Assembly (NCBI RefSeq): GCF_030269905.1
Contig: NZ_BSVC01000001.1
Location: 310,001 to 374,000 of the forward strand
DNA length: 64,000 nucleotides
Direction of reading: 5' to 3'
Origin: Pelosinus sp. IPA-1
GTDB taxonomy: Bacteria > Bacillota > Negativicutes > DSM-13327
The translations under genes were made by a program, and so were the position numbers. The notes under the pieces are model-generated. The model saw only the letters and a list, made by a program, of their open reading frames with translations. It was not told the DNA's origin and searched no databases. Shown one piece after another: positions 45,498 through 54,512 of this stretch (position 1 is its first letter; each line of letters begins with the position of its first letter).

Positions 45498-46646
45498 ATG
45501 AATACTGAAGAAAAAAAGGACAGGTGGAAGCCGGAATGGATTCCACCTGATGCAGGGGATGCTTTCACCACGGAAGTCATGGGCGGAATTCGTAGTGGTC
45601 ACGATGGTATGCCGAATCAAGAGAAGACAGAAACCCCTTTTAATTCTCGCTCCATTCGCCGCCAACTTTCCGTAGATGAATATGTCCAAGGTGTATTGAG
45701 TGAAAATCGAGTGATTTTGTCCAGAGCGATCACGCTCATTGAAAGTAATTTACCAGCTCATATGGAGCTGGCACAGGAAATATTAAAAAAGTTATTACCT
45801 CATACGGGTAAATCCATTCGTGTCGGGATTACTGGTGTTCCAGGTGCTGGTAAAAGTACCTTTATTGAAAACCTAGGATGTCAATTATGTGATAAAGGAC
45901 ATAAAGTAGCTGTACTCGCCGTTGATCCCAGCAGTACAGTAACCAAGGGCAGTATCTTAGGCGATAAAACGCGCATGGAGCAATTGTCCCGTAATCCAAG
46001 GGCTTATATCAGGCCTTCTCCCTCCAGTGGCACCTTGGGAGGGGTAACCCGTAAAAGCCGGGAAACAATACTATTATGTGAAGCGGCTGGTTATGATGTA
46101 TTGCTGATTGAAACCGTTGGCGTGGGGCAAAGTGAAGTAACAGTGCGCTCTATGGTTGATTTTTTCCTCTTGCTGATGATTACAGGAGCAGGGGATGAAC
46201 TGCAAGGGATGAAAAAAGGGGTAATAGAGCTGGCTGATGCCATTGTGATTAATAAAGCAGATGGTGATAATAAACAGAAAGCTTTAATGGCGAAAGTGGA
46301 TTATGATCGTATTTTGCATTTCTTGCGTCCAGCTACGGAAGGATGGGTTACCAAAGGCCATACTTGCTCGGCAAGTACGGGTGAGGGGGTAGACGATGTT
46401 TGGCGGATGGTAGAAAAGTTCCACCAAATAACAACGGAATCTGGTATCTTTGAAAGGCGTCGTCGAACTCAAATGTTAAGTTGGGTGCAGTCTATGGTCC
46501 AAGAATATTTGCAGGCTTTATTTATCAATCATCCTGAGGTCATCAATAAGAAACCTCAAATTGAGCAGAATGTTATCGACGGGAAAATTTCTGCCACCAT
46601 GGCAGTGAAGAAACTAATTGATATATTTGAAGGGGAAAAGAGATAA
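45498..46646 (+). CDS. meaB: MeaB-type GTPase chaperone of methylmalonyl-CoA mutase
   Basis: A 382-residue G3E-family GTPase: Walker A GVPGAGKS at 113-120, VDPSSTVTKGSILGDKTRM, the switch VGVGQSE and the base-specific NKAD. A longer N-terminal extension (about 55 residues) precedes the usual MeaB start. MeaB protects the mutase and gates cofactor loading. It starts one base after the mutB stop; no clear terminator follows it before the next promoter. Confidence 0.94.
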   Translation: MNTEEKKDRWKPEWIPPDAGDAFTTEVMGGIRSGHDGMPNQEKTETPFNSRSIRRQLSVDEYVQGVLSENRVILSRAITLIESNLPAHMELAQEILKKLLPHTGKSIRVGITGVPGAGKSTFIENLGCQLCDKGHKVAVLAVDPSSTVTKGSILGDKTRMEQLSRNPRAYIRPSPSSGTLGGVTRKSRETILLCEAAGYDVLLIETVGVGQSEVTVRSMVDFFLLLMITGAGDELQGMKKGVIELADAIVINKADGDNKQKALMAKVDYDRILHFLRPATEGWVTKGHTCSASTGEGVDDVWRMVEKFHQITTESGIFERRRRTQMLSWVQSMVQEYLQALFINHPEVINKKPQIEQNVIDGKISATMAVKKLIDIFEGEKR

Positions 46647-46701
46647 GAATACCAGATACACCGATCATATTCGGTCATACATGTATACATAATAATATGG
46701 A

Positions 46702-46730
46702 TTGACATGTTTATCCAAAAATGGTATTAT
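46702..46730 (+). promoter_or_regulatory. Promoter of the triple riboswitch leader
   Basis: TTGACA (46702-46707) and TATTAT (46725-46730) with a 17-bp spacer, just upstream of cobalamin riboswitch 3. Confidence 0.75.
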
Positions 46731-46789
46731 TTTGGCGTTGACAAAGAAAATCAAAGAAAGGTGTAATAGGTAAAAATTCATTAAAATTA

Positions 46790-46992
46790 AATAGGTACAG
46801 GTGCCCGTAAGGGCTTAATAGAAAAGTCCGGTGTAATACCGGCGCGGTCCCGCCACTGTAATGGGGAGTAAGTCCAAGATATGCCACTGAGACGTAATTG
46901 TTTTGGGAAGGTTTGGAGGAACTATGATCCAGAGCCAGGAGAACTGCCTGTACAACAATCACCGTTTTACCTGCGAAAGATGGGGAGGGGAT
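46790..46992 (+). ncRNA. Cobalamin riboswitch 3 (first of three in tandem)
   Basis: Class blocks present: TACAGGTGCCCGTAAGGGC, TTAATAGAAAAGTCCGG, GGTCCCGCCACTGT, CCAGGAGAACTGCC and ACCTGCGAAAGATGGGG. It is followed by its own terminator, 770 bases before the start of the fusion gene. Confidence 0.95.
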
Positions 46993-47042
46993 TTTGGTTG
47001 TCGTTTTTTGCATTTTTATTCCGGAAGTTTTGCTGGATAATA

Positions 47043-47090
47043 CAAGAAGCCTCTCTGGGTGGTGTCATCACAGGGGGGCTTCTTTTTATT
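47043..47090 (+). terminator. Terminator of cobalamin riboswitch 3
   Basis: AAGAAGCC with GGCTTCTT, extended through CTCTGGG-type pairs, followed by TTTTATTT. A TTGACA at 47090-47095 follows at once, but without a convincing -10. Confidence 0.8.
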
Positions 47091-47241
47091 TGACAGATTG
47101 TGCTTGCACAGAACAAAATCTTGCATAGCTTAGTGCTTTTGGTTCTTAGGAGGTACAAGCTTCAATATAGGCGGTTTATGACAGATTTTATCATAGATAA
47201 TCCAGGAAAGAATAGAGAAATAGGATTGGTAATTGTGAGCA

Positions 47242-47452
47242 AATACGGGTGCAGGTGCCCTTTCAGAGGGCTCAATAGGGAAGTCCGGTGAAAAGCCGGC
47301 GCGGTTCGCCACTGTAATACGGAATCAGCCCTGACTGGCCACTGGCAGGAGATAAACTTGCCGGGAAGGCTGGGCTGGTGATGAAGTAGAGCTAGGAGAA
47401 CTGCCTGTACTGACATCCTCGCTTGACCTGCGATTAACAGGGAGAGGATTAG
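47242..47452 (+). ncRNA. Cobalamin riboswitch 4 (second of three in tandem)
   Basis: Core blocks: GCAGGTGCCC, GGCTCAATAGGGAAGTCCGG, GGTTCGCCACTGT, CTAGGAGAACTGCC and GACCTGCGATTAACAGGGAG. It is the most divergent of the nine, with a longer P-stem around CCCTGACTGGCCACTGGCAG. No terminator was seen between it and riboswitch 5. Confidence 0.92.
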
Positions 47453-47487
47453 GAAGCTACCAAGAATCAAAGGAAATAACAACAGAA

Positions 47488-47692
47488 TACTGGGATAGGT
47501 GCCCTTCGGGGCTTAATAGGGAAGACCGGTGTAATGCCGGCACGGTCCCGCCACTGTAATGGGGAGTAATTTCGCAAAATGCCACTGGAGCTTAGGCTTT
47601 GGGAAGGCGCGAAAAAGCATTGATCCGAAGTCAGGAGAACTGCCTATCTAACGATCGCCATTTTACCTGCGAGTGACGGGGAGGAGATTACG
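47488..47692 (+). ncRNA. Cobalamin riboswitch 5 (third of three in tandem)
   Basis: Core blocks: ATAGGTGCCC, GGCTTAATAGGGAAGACCGG, GGTCCCGCCACTGT, TCAGGAGAACTGCC and ACCTGCGAGTGACGGGG. It starts only 36 bases after riboswitch 4 and is followed by a terminator. Confidence 0.95.
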
Positions 47693-47735
47693 TAAAGATT
47701 GCCGGAGAAAAAATGCTCTGGCAACATGGCGTAAG

Positions 47736-47762
47736 CACTCCCAAAATGGGAGTTTTTTTTAT
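47736..47762 (+). terminator. Terminator of cobalamin riboswitch 5
   Basis: ACTCCC / GGGAGT with a short loop, followed by eight Ts. Confidence 0.85.
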
Positions 47763-47784
47763 TGCTATTATTTTATATCAGCAA

Positions 47785-47822
47785 CAGAATTGCTGGATGA
47801 ATAAGAACATCCAGCAATTCTG
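47785..47822 (+). promoter_or_regulatory. Perfect 15-bp leader hairpin before the fusion gene
   Basis: CAGAATTGCTGGATG pairs fully with CATCCAGCAATTCTG over an eight-base loop, with no U-run after it. It lies after the last terminator and 37 bases before the TTG start, so it may stabilise the mRNA or act on translation. Confidence 0.6.
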
Positions 47823-47858
47823 CAAGAAGTAAAGAAAGTAACAAAGGAATGATATGTT

Positions 47859-50800
47859 TTGAACCATGTATATAGAATCATCTGGAATCGCGCCCGCTCC
47901 TGTTGGCAGGTCGTATCCGAATTGACAAAAAGTAATGGGAAAATGAAATCCAGTCGCCGCCGCGCCCGCCGGGACAGCGTACTTGCAGAAATAAGTTCCA
48001 TACAGTCTTTCGCCAACATCCAGACTGGAGGATATAAGAAACTGTCTTTAGCGATGACGGTAATGCTTGGTGGATCGCTGGGAGCACTGCCCCCTATGGA
48101 CTCAACCAATGTTGTTTACGCCGCCGAGGGGGAGACAACCGCCAGCGGGCTTTTAAGCTACAATGCTGGGGTGCATTCCTCTAATAACATATTTTCGGAT
48201 TGGCAGGCTGGGACGGTAAATCAGGCTGGGAATTCGTATAATACCGTAGTTTTAGATTCGTCGTCCTCTCCTAGATTAGTTAATCCTGTCAATGGGGCGG
48301 CACTAGTATTTAATGCGAATTCATTTAAGACAATAGTAAACTATTATAATAGTTCAGCCGGTGGATCAAACAACTATGATACGATCATCGCCGTAATCCA
48401 GGTGCCTGATCCGGCCAATCCAGGATCAACAATTCCCAAAACCTATACGATTGCCCAGAAAGACAACAGCGGCAAATTGGTGTCTCTCCTCAACTATAGT
48501 GACCTTACCAGTCCAGCTTTAACTGGAAGTAATGTTGCTAACGACTATTGGAAGTTGCCGGAGATAGCACAACAAATCTATCAAGCTCAACAAGCTGCTC
48601 AAAGTAGCGACCCAGCCATAAAAGCTGCAGCAGAGGCTAAGTTGATACAATTGATCAGCAATGGTTTGCCCCATCTTTATGCGGCCCAGGGTAATGACTG
48701 GCAGAGTGGAACACTATTGACAGTAGGTACTTCTTTGAAACCTGTTAATTTTACGTCATGGCCGATAACACTTCCTTCCAGCCCTTCGGATCCAAATTAT
48801 TCTTATTCCTATCAAAGTCGCATTGTGGGAGAGAGCGGTGTATGGCGCCCCATGGATCGTCTGGAAAGCACCAGTGCTATTGTCGGCAGTTATAGCATTG
48901 GACAGGGATGGATAATTAATGCTGATGGCACAATTACCCAGACTGACAATACGACGACTTCTATTGACAATGGCAGTGGCAGCGGAACGGTGGTAACCGG
49001 TCCAACTGCGATAACAGTCAAAGACCTGACTGTCGGTAAAAACGGCACAATTGATCTGTCTTATATCAATACTGTTGGTAATGATCCCATCGCCAACCAC
49101 ATTCAGGGGGGAGTGTATCCCACAGGTTTTAAGGATTCTAATGGAAGAATGATCACTAGAGCAGCTAATCGAACTCTTCTGGTGCGAAATGCAGCACTTT
49201 CCGACGGTACCGTTTTTCGGCTGGGCTCCTATAGTGTAATGGAAAGTGGAGGGCAGAATGGAACTACCAAGGTACAAAAGATAGGCGGTAACCAGGATCA
49301 GGTCTATATCACGAATGTCACTACCCCGGACGGTCATGCCAACCTGTACATTCAGCTGGGGTGGGTGCCAGGGGTGGGTACGACCACTCAAGGATCGGCG
49401 GCTAGTGACGGGAAGGGGAACGTGCTCCTTGGCATCCTAAACGGTGCCGACAACTTTACGGTGACAGGTCAGACCTCCCGGGCTGACGGGGTATTCAGCC
49501 AATATGAAATCACCCCGGTCATTGGTCAGCTGGACAATTATTTCACCAATCCAGCCGATAGTTCCTCCCGTATAGGAACGGCCTGGTACCTGGATAGCTA
49601 CAGCTACCTGGATCTGGATACTGTCTCGGAGTCTGGTCGGTCGGTCAGCGATAACGCAGTCGTTATGAACAACCTGTGGAAAAGCAATTACCTGAATATG
49701 TTCCGCCGGGTGGGGAACCTCCACCGTAGTGGTTATATGGGAGAGCAGGATCAAAAGGAAAACGTGTGGGCTGATACCTGGCATGGCAAATACAAGAGTG
49801 CCTCAGGCTACGGCCGCCAGGTCAATCAGACCTATAATGGCATGCAGGTAGGTTATGACAAGCTGCTGAACAACAAGGTCGGCAATGGCAAAGTCTATAC
49901 CGGATTTTCCCTGAGTAAAGTGGAAGGGGACTCCCATACCGCCACTGGTGCCGGTGATCAGGAGTCCAACAGTATCGGCATATATGGCGCCTGGGTGGGG
50001 GATAAGGGACACTATCTGGATGCATCTTTCCTGGCCGCCAAACTGAAAGACAACTATCACCTGACAGGCAATACGGGTGACGGCTCTATTGGCCGCGTCA
50101 ATGGTGAGTATGACACCTGGGCCTATGGTCTGGGACTCCAGTATGGGTATCAGACGCCCCGGAGAAACGGCTGGTTCTGGGAACCATCCGCTGCCCTCTT
50201 TGTCGGCCGCACCGATGGAGTCAGCTACCGTCTCAGCAACAACCTGGGTATCCGGCAGGACAGCTACAATACGGTCACTGGCAGGCTGGGACTGTCCGTG
50301 GGCAAGGAACTGGACGGTGGGAGTAATCTTTATGCCGGAGTCGCTGCTCTGCATGACTTCACCGGTCCTAGTTCCATCGGTTCCTTTTACGGCACCCAGC
50401 AAAGGGCATTGGAGACGGCAGGGGGCAAGGATACCTGGTGGGAATTCAGCCTCGGCGGCAATCGGAGGATCTCCCCGGCAGGCGTCTTCAATTTGGATCT
50501 TAGTAAAACTGTTGGCAGCAGCATCGGCAATGAATGGCGGATTAACGGCGGATTCAACTGGACCTGGGGCGGCTTTGGGGGCAACGGTAAAGGGACAGCC
50601 AAGGACAGCGAGGGCCAGACTGGTGTTATTCCCCACAACAATACCACCGTTATCCTCGGACAGGCACCGGATAAAGCGGTAAAGGAAGCTGCGTCGTTGA
50701 GTACAAATGACTTGACAGCCAAGATTCAGGAAAACAAAGTTAACCCTAACGCAGAACAAGCAGTAGCGGCAGATGAAGGTATGATAAACACGGGGGAATC

Positions 50801-52922
50801 TGCAGAAAAGGTAGTACAACATGCAGTAAGCTCTGAACTCCCGCCAGGCAATGCCGTGAATGAAGGGGAATACTCCTTTGCACCGATAACGGTGGAGGCG
50901 GTTCGCCCTAACTGGGAGAAAAAACTTTCCCCCGGTCAGGTCAGTGTCATCTATCCAGAGAAATTCGAAGGGGAACAAAAGGATCTGCCGGCGTTGCTGG
51001 AGCGAGTACCGGGCATGTTTGTCCAGCGGGTCAGTGGTGATGGTCACTACACGGTGGCCCGGGTACGCGGATCAACGGGTGCCCAGGTCAACGTCTATGT
51101 GGATGGTGTGCTGATGAACCTGAACGGCGATTCGGCGGTCAACCTGTCTACTATTCCGGTGGACAATGTTGAGAGAGTAGAGGTCTACCGTGGCTACGTT
51201 CCGGCTCGCTTTAGCGGTTCGCCTCTGGGAGGCGTCATCAACATCGTTACCAAAAAACCAGATAAAATTGGCGGCAGCATCAGCCAGGGAATGAAATCCT
51301 ATGGCGGCTATACCGGTAATTATCAAGTGACTGCACCCCTAGGGGACGGCAGCCTCATGGCAACCTACCAACGGGATATTTGGGATGGCGATTTCCCCTT
51401 CACCATAAATCCCGAAAACCTTATGGGAAATACAGAGTTTGGCGACACAAATCGTCGTTCTAATGGTTACCAAAACAGCAACGGTATGGTCAAATGGCAA
51501 AATGACAAATGGACAGTCAAAACCGCCTGGAAAAATATGCATGAACAGCTTCCGCGATCAGTCAGCCGCTTGAGTCCGGAAGTAAGCTCCAGTTATAACT
51601 ATGAGGATTATCATAAAGGCCTGTATGATGCCGATCAGAATATCGACCAGAAAGAATTCCAGATCGGCTGGCGGGATACCAAGGGCAACCTGGACTGGGG
51701 GTGGAAGCTCTATTATCTGGACAGCCAGAAGAGCTACCGTGATGTTGGTTTGCTGCGGCAAGGTTTTACAGAAGGTAAATTCGCCAGCTATCCCGGCCTG
51801 TTGTGGTCTGATTTTCACTCCAAGAAATGGGGCGGCAATCTCAACACGGCTCTAAAAATGGGTTCTAGTCATCTGGTGGAAATGAACTTTGATTACAGCC
51901 GGGAAACTATGGATGCCGATGGAAGCAACTGGAAGAGCTTTGATGACAGCATGACCTATTTAAACAGGAAATTCATCAACGAGTACAAAATCCAGGAATA
52001 CCACCTGACCCTGCAGGATACCATCACTCTTAATCAGGGTGGTGACTTTAAGCTCACGCCGGTGCTCCGAGCTGACAGGGTCGTCATGGACACCATGGCG
52101 GATAATGACACGACGTGGAAGTATTCCGGTGCGGCTGCTCTGCAAAAGCAGCTTAACGAAAATTGGAGTCTCAAGACTAGCTGGGGGACCTATAACCGTC
52201 ATCCCAATTTCTATGAACTCTTCGGCGACGGCGCGACCATTCGCCCCAACAAAGGTGCGGCCAAGTTCTTCGACGTTGCCGGGAATGGCACCTGGGAGAC
52301 GGGGCATCAGTTTGATTTCGGCATCAACTGGCAAGGCAAACTGGCCAAGGCGGATACGAATACCTCCCTCACCTGGTTCCAGCGGCGCTCGAAAAATCAG
52401 TTTGCCCTTTGGCAGCCCAATGTTCCCAATGCTCCTGCCAGTTATTTCCCCATGGATGATGCCCGTGTCCATGGCATCGAGCTGACCCAGAATATGAAGT
52501 GGCAAAGGCTCAACCTTAGCATGGCAGGAACCTGGCAGACTTCAAAGTACTCCGGTAATAATATGGGGGGAAATTACAACGGCATGAAATCCAATATTTC
52601 CTATACTCCGGAGTGGGTATGGAATGCCCGTCTGGATTACCTCTTCCCTGGAGATAAGATGAATGTCTTTACTGAATATACCTATACTGATAAACAGTTT
52701 CTCGGTGCCGATGACAATGATGGCAGATATATGCAGGCATTGTCCACCGTCGATTTAGGCTTAAAATATGCCTTTGATCAAAACTGGAAGTTATCCGCCG
52801 GTGTGAATGATCTTTTCAACAAAGGGTACGATCTCAGGCAAATTAACGGTTCTTATTCCAGTACTCTTGCCTATCCCCTCGCCGGGCGCATGTACTATGC
52901 AACCATGGAGTATAAATTCTAG
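47859..52922 (+). CDS. Giant fusion: type V autotransporter joined to a TonB-dependent receptor
   Basis: One uninterrupted 1687-residue frame. Residues 1-24 are an ESPR (extended signal peptide of type V secretion): MNHVYRIIWNRARSCWQVV. A hydrophobic core at 62-78 and cleavage near VYA-AE (about 89) complete the signal. A Gly/Ser/Asn-rich passenger follows to about 595. An autotransporter-type barrel runs about 600-905 (ADTWHGKYKSASGYGRQ, GIYGAWVGDKGHYLDASF, WEFSLGGNRRIS). After a 100-residue linker comes a TonB-box-like FAPITVEAVRP near 1007, a plug (about 1025-1135; GVINIVTKKP) and a full TonB-receptor barrel ending YYATMEYKF with terminal Phe. Three cobalamin riboswitches precede it, suggesting corrinoid capture. 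The start is TTG, fixed by the ESPR, with AAGGA ten bases before. DNA is richer in G+C than its flanks. Confidence 0.9.
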   Translation: MNHVYRIIWNRARSCWQVVSELTKSNGKMKSSRRRARRDSVLAEISSIQSFANIQTGGYKKLSLAMTVMLGGSLGALPPMDSTNVVYAAEGETTASGLLSYNAGVHSSNNIFSDWQAGTVNQAGNSYNTVVLDSSSSPRLVNPVNGAALVFNANSFKTIVNYYNSSAGGSNNYDTIIAVIQVPDPANPGSTIPKTYTIAQKDNSGKLVSLLNYSDLTSPALTGSNVANDYWKLPEIAQQIYQAQQAAQSSDPAIKAAAEAKLIQLISNGLPHLYAAQGNDWQSGTLLTVGTSLKPVNFTSWPITLPSSPSDPNYSYSYQSRIVGESGVWRPMDRLESTSAIVGSYSIGQGWIINADGTITQTDNTTTSIDNGSGSGTVVTGPTAITVKDLTVGKNGTIDLSYINTVGNDPIANHIQGGVYPTGFKDSNGRMITRAANRTLLVRNAALSDGTVFRLGSYSVMESGGQNGTTKVQKIGGNQDQVYITNVTTPDGHANLYIQLGWVPGVGTTTQGSAASDGKGNVLLGILNGADNFTVTGQTSRADGVFSQYEITPVIGQLDNYFTNPADSSSRIGTAWYLDSYSYLDLDTVSESGRSVSDNAVVMNNLWKSNYLNMFRRVGNLHRSGYMGEQDQKENVWADTWHGKYKSASGYGRQVNQTYNGMQVGYDKLLNNKVGNGKVYTGFSLSKVEGDSHTATGAGDQESNSIGIYGAWVGDKGHYLDASFLAAKLKDNYHLTGNTGDGSIGRVNGEYDTWAYGLGLQYGYQTPRRNGWFWEPSAALFVGRTDGVSYRLSNNLGIRQDSYNTVTGRLGLSVGKELDGGSNLYAGVAALHDFTGPSSIGSFYGTQQRALETAGGKDTWWEFSLGGNRRISPAGVFNLDLSKTVGSSIGNEWRINGGFNWTWGGFGGNGKGTAKDSEGQTGVIPHNNTTVILGQAPDKAVKEAASLSTNDLTAKIQENKVNPNAEQAVAADEGMINTGESAEKVVQHAVSSELPPGNAVNEGEYSFAPITVEAVRPNWEKKLSPGQVSVIYPEKFEGEQKDLPALLERVPGMFVQRVSGDGHYTVARVRGSTGAQVNVYVDGVLMNLNGDSAVNLSTIPVDNVERVEVYRGYVPARFSGSPLGGVINIVTKKPDKIGGSISQGMKSYGGYTGNYQVTAPLGDGSLMATYQRDIWDGDFPFTINPENLMGNTEFGDTNRRSNGYQNSNGMVKWQNDKWTVKTAWKNMHEQLPRSVSRLSPEVSSSYNYEDYHKGLYDADQNIDQKEFQIGWRDTKGNLDWGWKLYYLDSQKSYRDVGLLRQGFTEGKFASYPGLLWSDFHSKKWGGNLNTALKMGSSHLVEMNFDYSRETMDADGSNWKSFDDSMTYLNRKFINEYKIQEYHLTLQDTITLNQGGDFKLTPVLRADRVVMDTMADNDTTWKYSGAAALQKQLNENWSLKTSWGTYNRHPNFYELFGDGATIRPNKGAAKFFDVAGNGTWETGHQFDFGINWQGKLAKADTNTSLTWFQRRSKNQFALWQPNVPNAPASYFPMDDARVHGIELTQNMKWQRLNLSMAGTWQTSKYSGNNMGGNYNGMKSNISYTPEWVWNARLDYLFPGDKMNVFTEYTYTDKQFLGADDNDGRYMQALSTVDLGLKYAFDQNWKLSAGVNDLFNKGYDLRQINGSYSSTLAYPLAGRMYYATMEYKF

Positions 52923-53081
52923 GAGGTACAAATTCTTGCCTTGGGAGAAGAACTATAATGACCGGAGGTTCACGTAGAACATGGAAAGGGGGTGATTCCA
53001 TTGAATGTAGTCTGAAAGACAGGATTCAAGATTGCATTATAAAGAAAGATGTTTAAAAAAATGAGGATGAGGTGATTGTTT

Positions 53082-54383
53082 ATGTCAAGACTTGCATGCG
53101 GCGTAATCAACGGCAGCTATAGCCAAGGAATTGTCAGTTCAATAAATACGTTGGGAAATCGCAGGGTACCGGAAATAACACACATTGACGTTGGAGCTGG
53201 CTTAGATCCAGAAATAATATCAGGCGATCCCCGCGTACTAGGGTATAAACACGGCAGCGACAATTGCGTCATGATTTCCGCCTATACCTACACTACACCG
53301 GGAACAGCTGGAAATGCCCGGGTAGCATTGTTTAAGATTAACGCCACTACCGGCGCTTGGGAACAACTTGTTCAAAAGCTCAGTACAACTTGGGGCTTCA
53401 GCAATCCCTATGGGCTGGTTGTTGTTGGCAATAACATGTACGTGCAGGATTATGATTCGGGCAAAATCACTGCAGTGGATCTAACAACTTATAATACTTC
53501 CACGCTTTATACCATGGGTTCAGTAAGTAGTGGCGGGACCACCTATCTTCCCCATGGCAACGGCATGGATTACTCCGATTACGGTTTAATTGCTATTTTC
53601 AGCTATTTGGAATCAGGCAGTTATTCCAACTATACCAATTCCAAATTGGCTGTTGTGCCGGTTGACGGCAGCACTGCATCCGTGGTTTCAGGTTTGAATA
53701 AAAATGTCGTTTCTGTAGCGGTGGAAGGAGATTTTGCTTATATTTCTTCAATTGGTGGCGCTCAGCAAGGCGGCGGTAACCCTGCTTCCAAGATAGAATC
53801 GGTAGATCTGACTACTCCTGTGCTAGGAACTACGCCAGTTACAATTTCTGCGCTTCCCACAACTCCTTCGGGTGAGCAAAAAGGAGATTTCGTGGATGTT
53901 GCTTTTCGCAGCGGAGCTGCCTATGTGCTGCGTGCCAACTATGATACCAATTATACATCGTATTCTTATCGCCTGATTAAAACAACAGGCGCCAGCTTGC
54001 GAGCAGGATCTTTCGGTACTTATACCACCATAGTTGACACGGCAACACCAGCCGAGGCCACTTGGATGCTGGCTCCGGCTGTCGATACTCTCTGGTTTGT
54101 CAGCGGCAGCGCGGCAAATATTATCCAGCTTATCAGCGGTGGCTTGAGTACCGGTTCTGTTGTGAAGAAAGCCGATGCCTCCCTAAGCACTGCAAGCAGT
54201 TATGGTCTGGGTACTACGGTAAGCGGTGCCGCTATCAATGCTCATCTGAACACGGCATCTGTGATTATTGATGTTGCCGATGTCGCTGCCAAAGAGGCTG
54301 TAGGCGCAGCCGCAGCGGTCTCCGCGACCCGCACCAAGGTGGCATTCAGGTTCGTACGTCCAGAAGAACTCGAAAAGAAATAA
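53082..54383 (+). CDS. Protein of unknown function, beta-propeller-like
   Basis: A 433-residue protein with repeating beta-rich segments about 50-60 residues apart (for example NPYGLVVVGNNMYVQDYDSGKITAVDL, split here as seen, and SVAVEGDFAYISSIGG), which look like propeller blades or YVTN-type repeats. No signal peptide or membrane segment is evident at ATG 53082 (AGGTGA upstream). Two cysteines only. It follows the giant fusion by 159 bases without a clear terminator and precedes a subtilisin. No family is recognised; it may be the protease's substrate or a cargo, which is speculation. Confidence 0.7.
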   Translation: MSRLACGVINGSYSQGIVSSINTLGNRRVPEITHIDVGAGLDPEIISGDPRVLGYKHGSDNCVMISAYTYTTPGTAGNARVALFKINATTGAWEQLVQKLSTTWGFSNPYGLVVVGNNMYVQDYDSGKITAVDLTTYNTSTLYTMGSVSSGGTTYLPHGNGMDYSDYGLIAIFSYLESGSYSNYTNSKLAVVPVDGSTASVVSGLNKNVVSVAVEGDFAYISSIGGAQQGGGNPASKIESVDLTTPVLGTTPVTISALPTTPSGEQKGDFVDVAFRSGAAYVLRANYDTNYTSYSYRLIKTTGASLRAGSFGTYTTIVDTATPAEATWMLAPAVDTLWFVSGSAANIIQLISGGLSTGSVVKKADASLSTASSYGLGTTVSGAAINAHLNTASVIIDVADVAAKEAVGAAAAVSATRTKVAFRFVRPEELEKK

Positions 54384-54395
54384 GTACAAAAGCAA

Positions 54396-54440
54396 TTTCC
54401 GCACGGCCTTCTTTAGCGAGGGCGTGCGGAATACTTTTAT
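54396..54440 (+). terminator. Terminator after the unknown propeller-like gene
   Basis: TTCCGCACG pairs with CGTGCGGAA around a CC/GG-extended loop and is followed by TACTTTTATT. It may partly separate the protease gene from the fusion operon. Confidence 0.75.
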
Positions 54441-54512
54441 TCCCTTTAATGACGGTGGTGCTACTTCGAGATGCATGACAATTGACATATGAATTTTTAA
54501 GGAGGTGTTCTT

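Noticed and set aside
49803-51047. Long minus-strand open frame (414 codons) within the fusion gene, with others nearby
   Set aside because: It lies wholly inside a strongly supported gene in a G+C-richer stretch where stops are rare on the other strand; the product has no recognisable domain and no good ribosome site.
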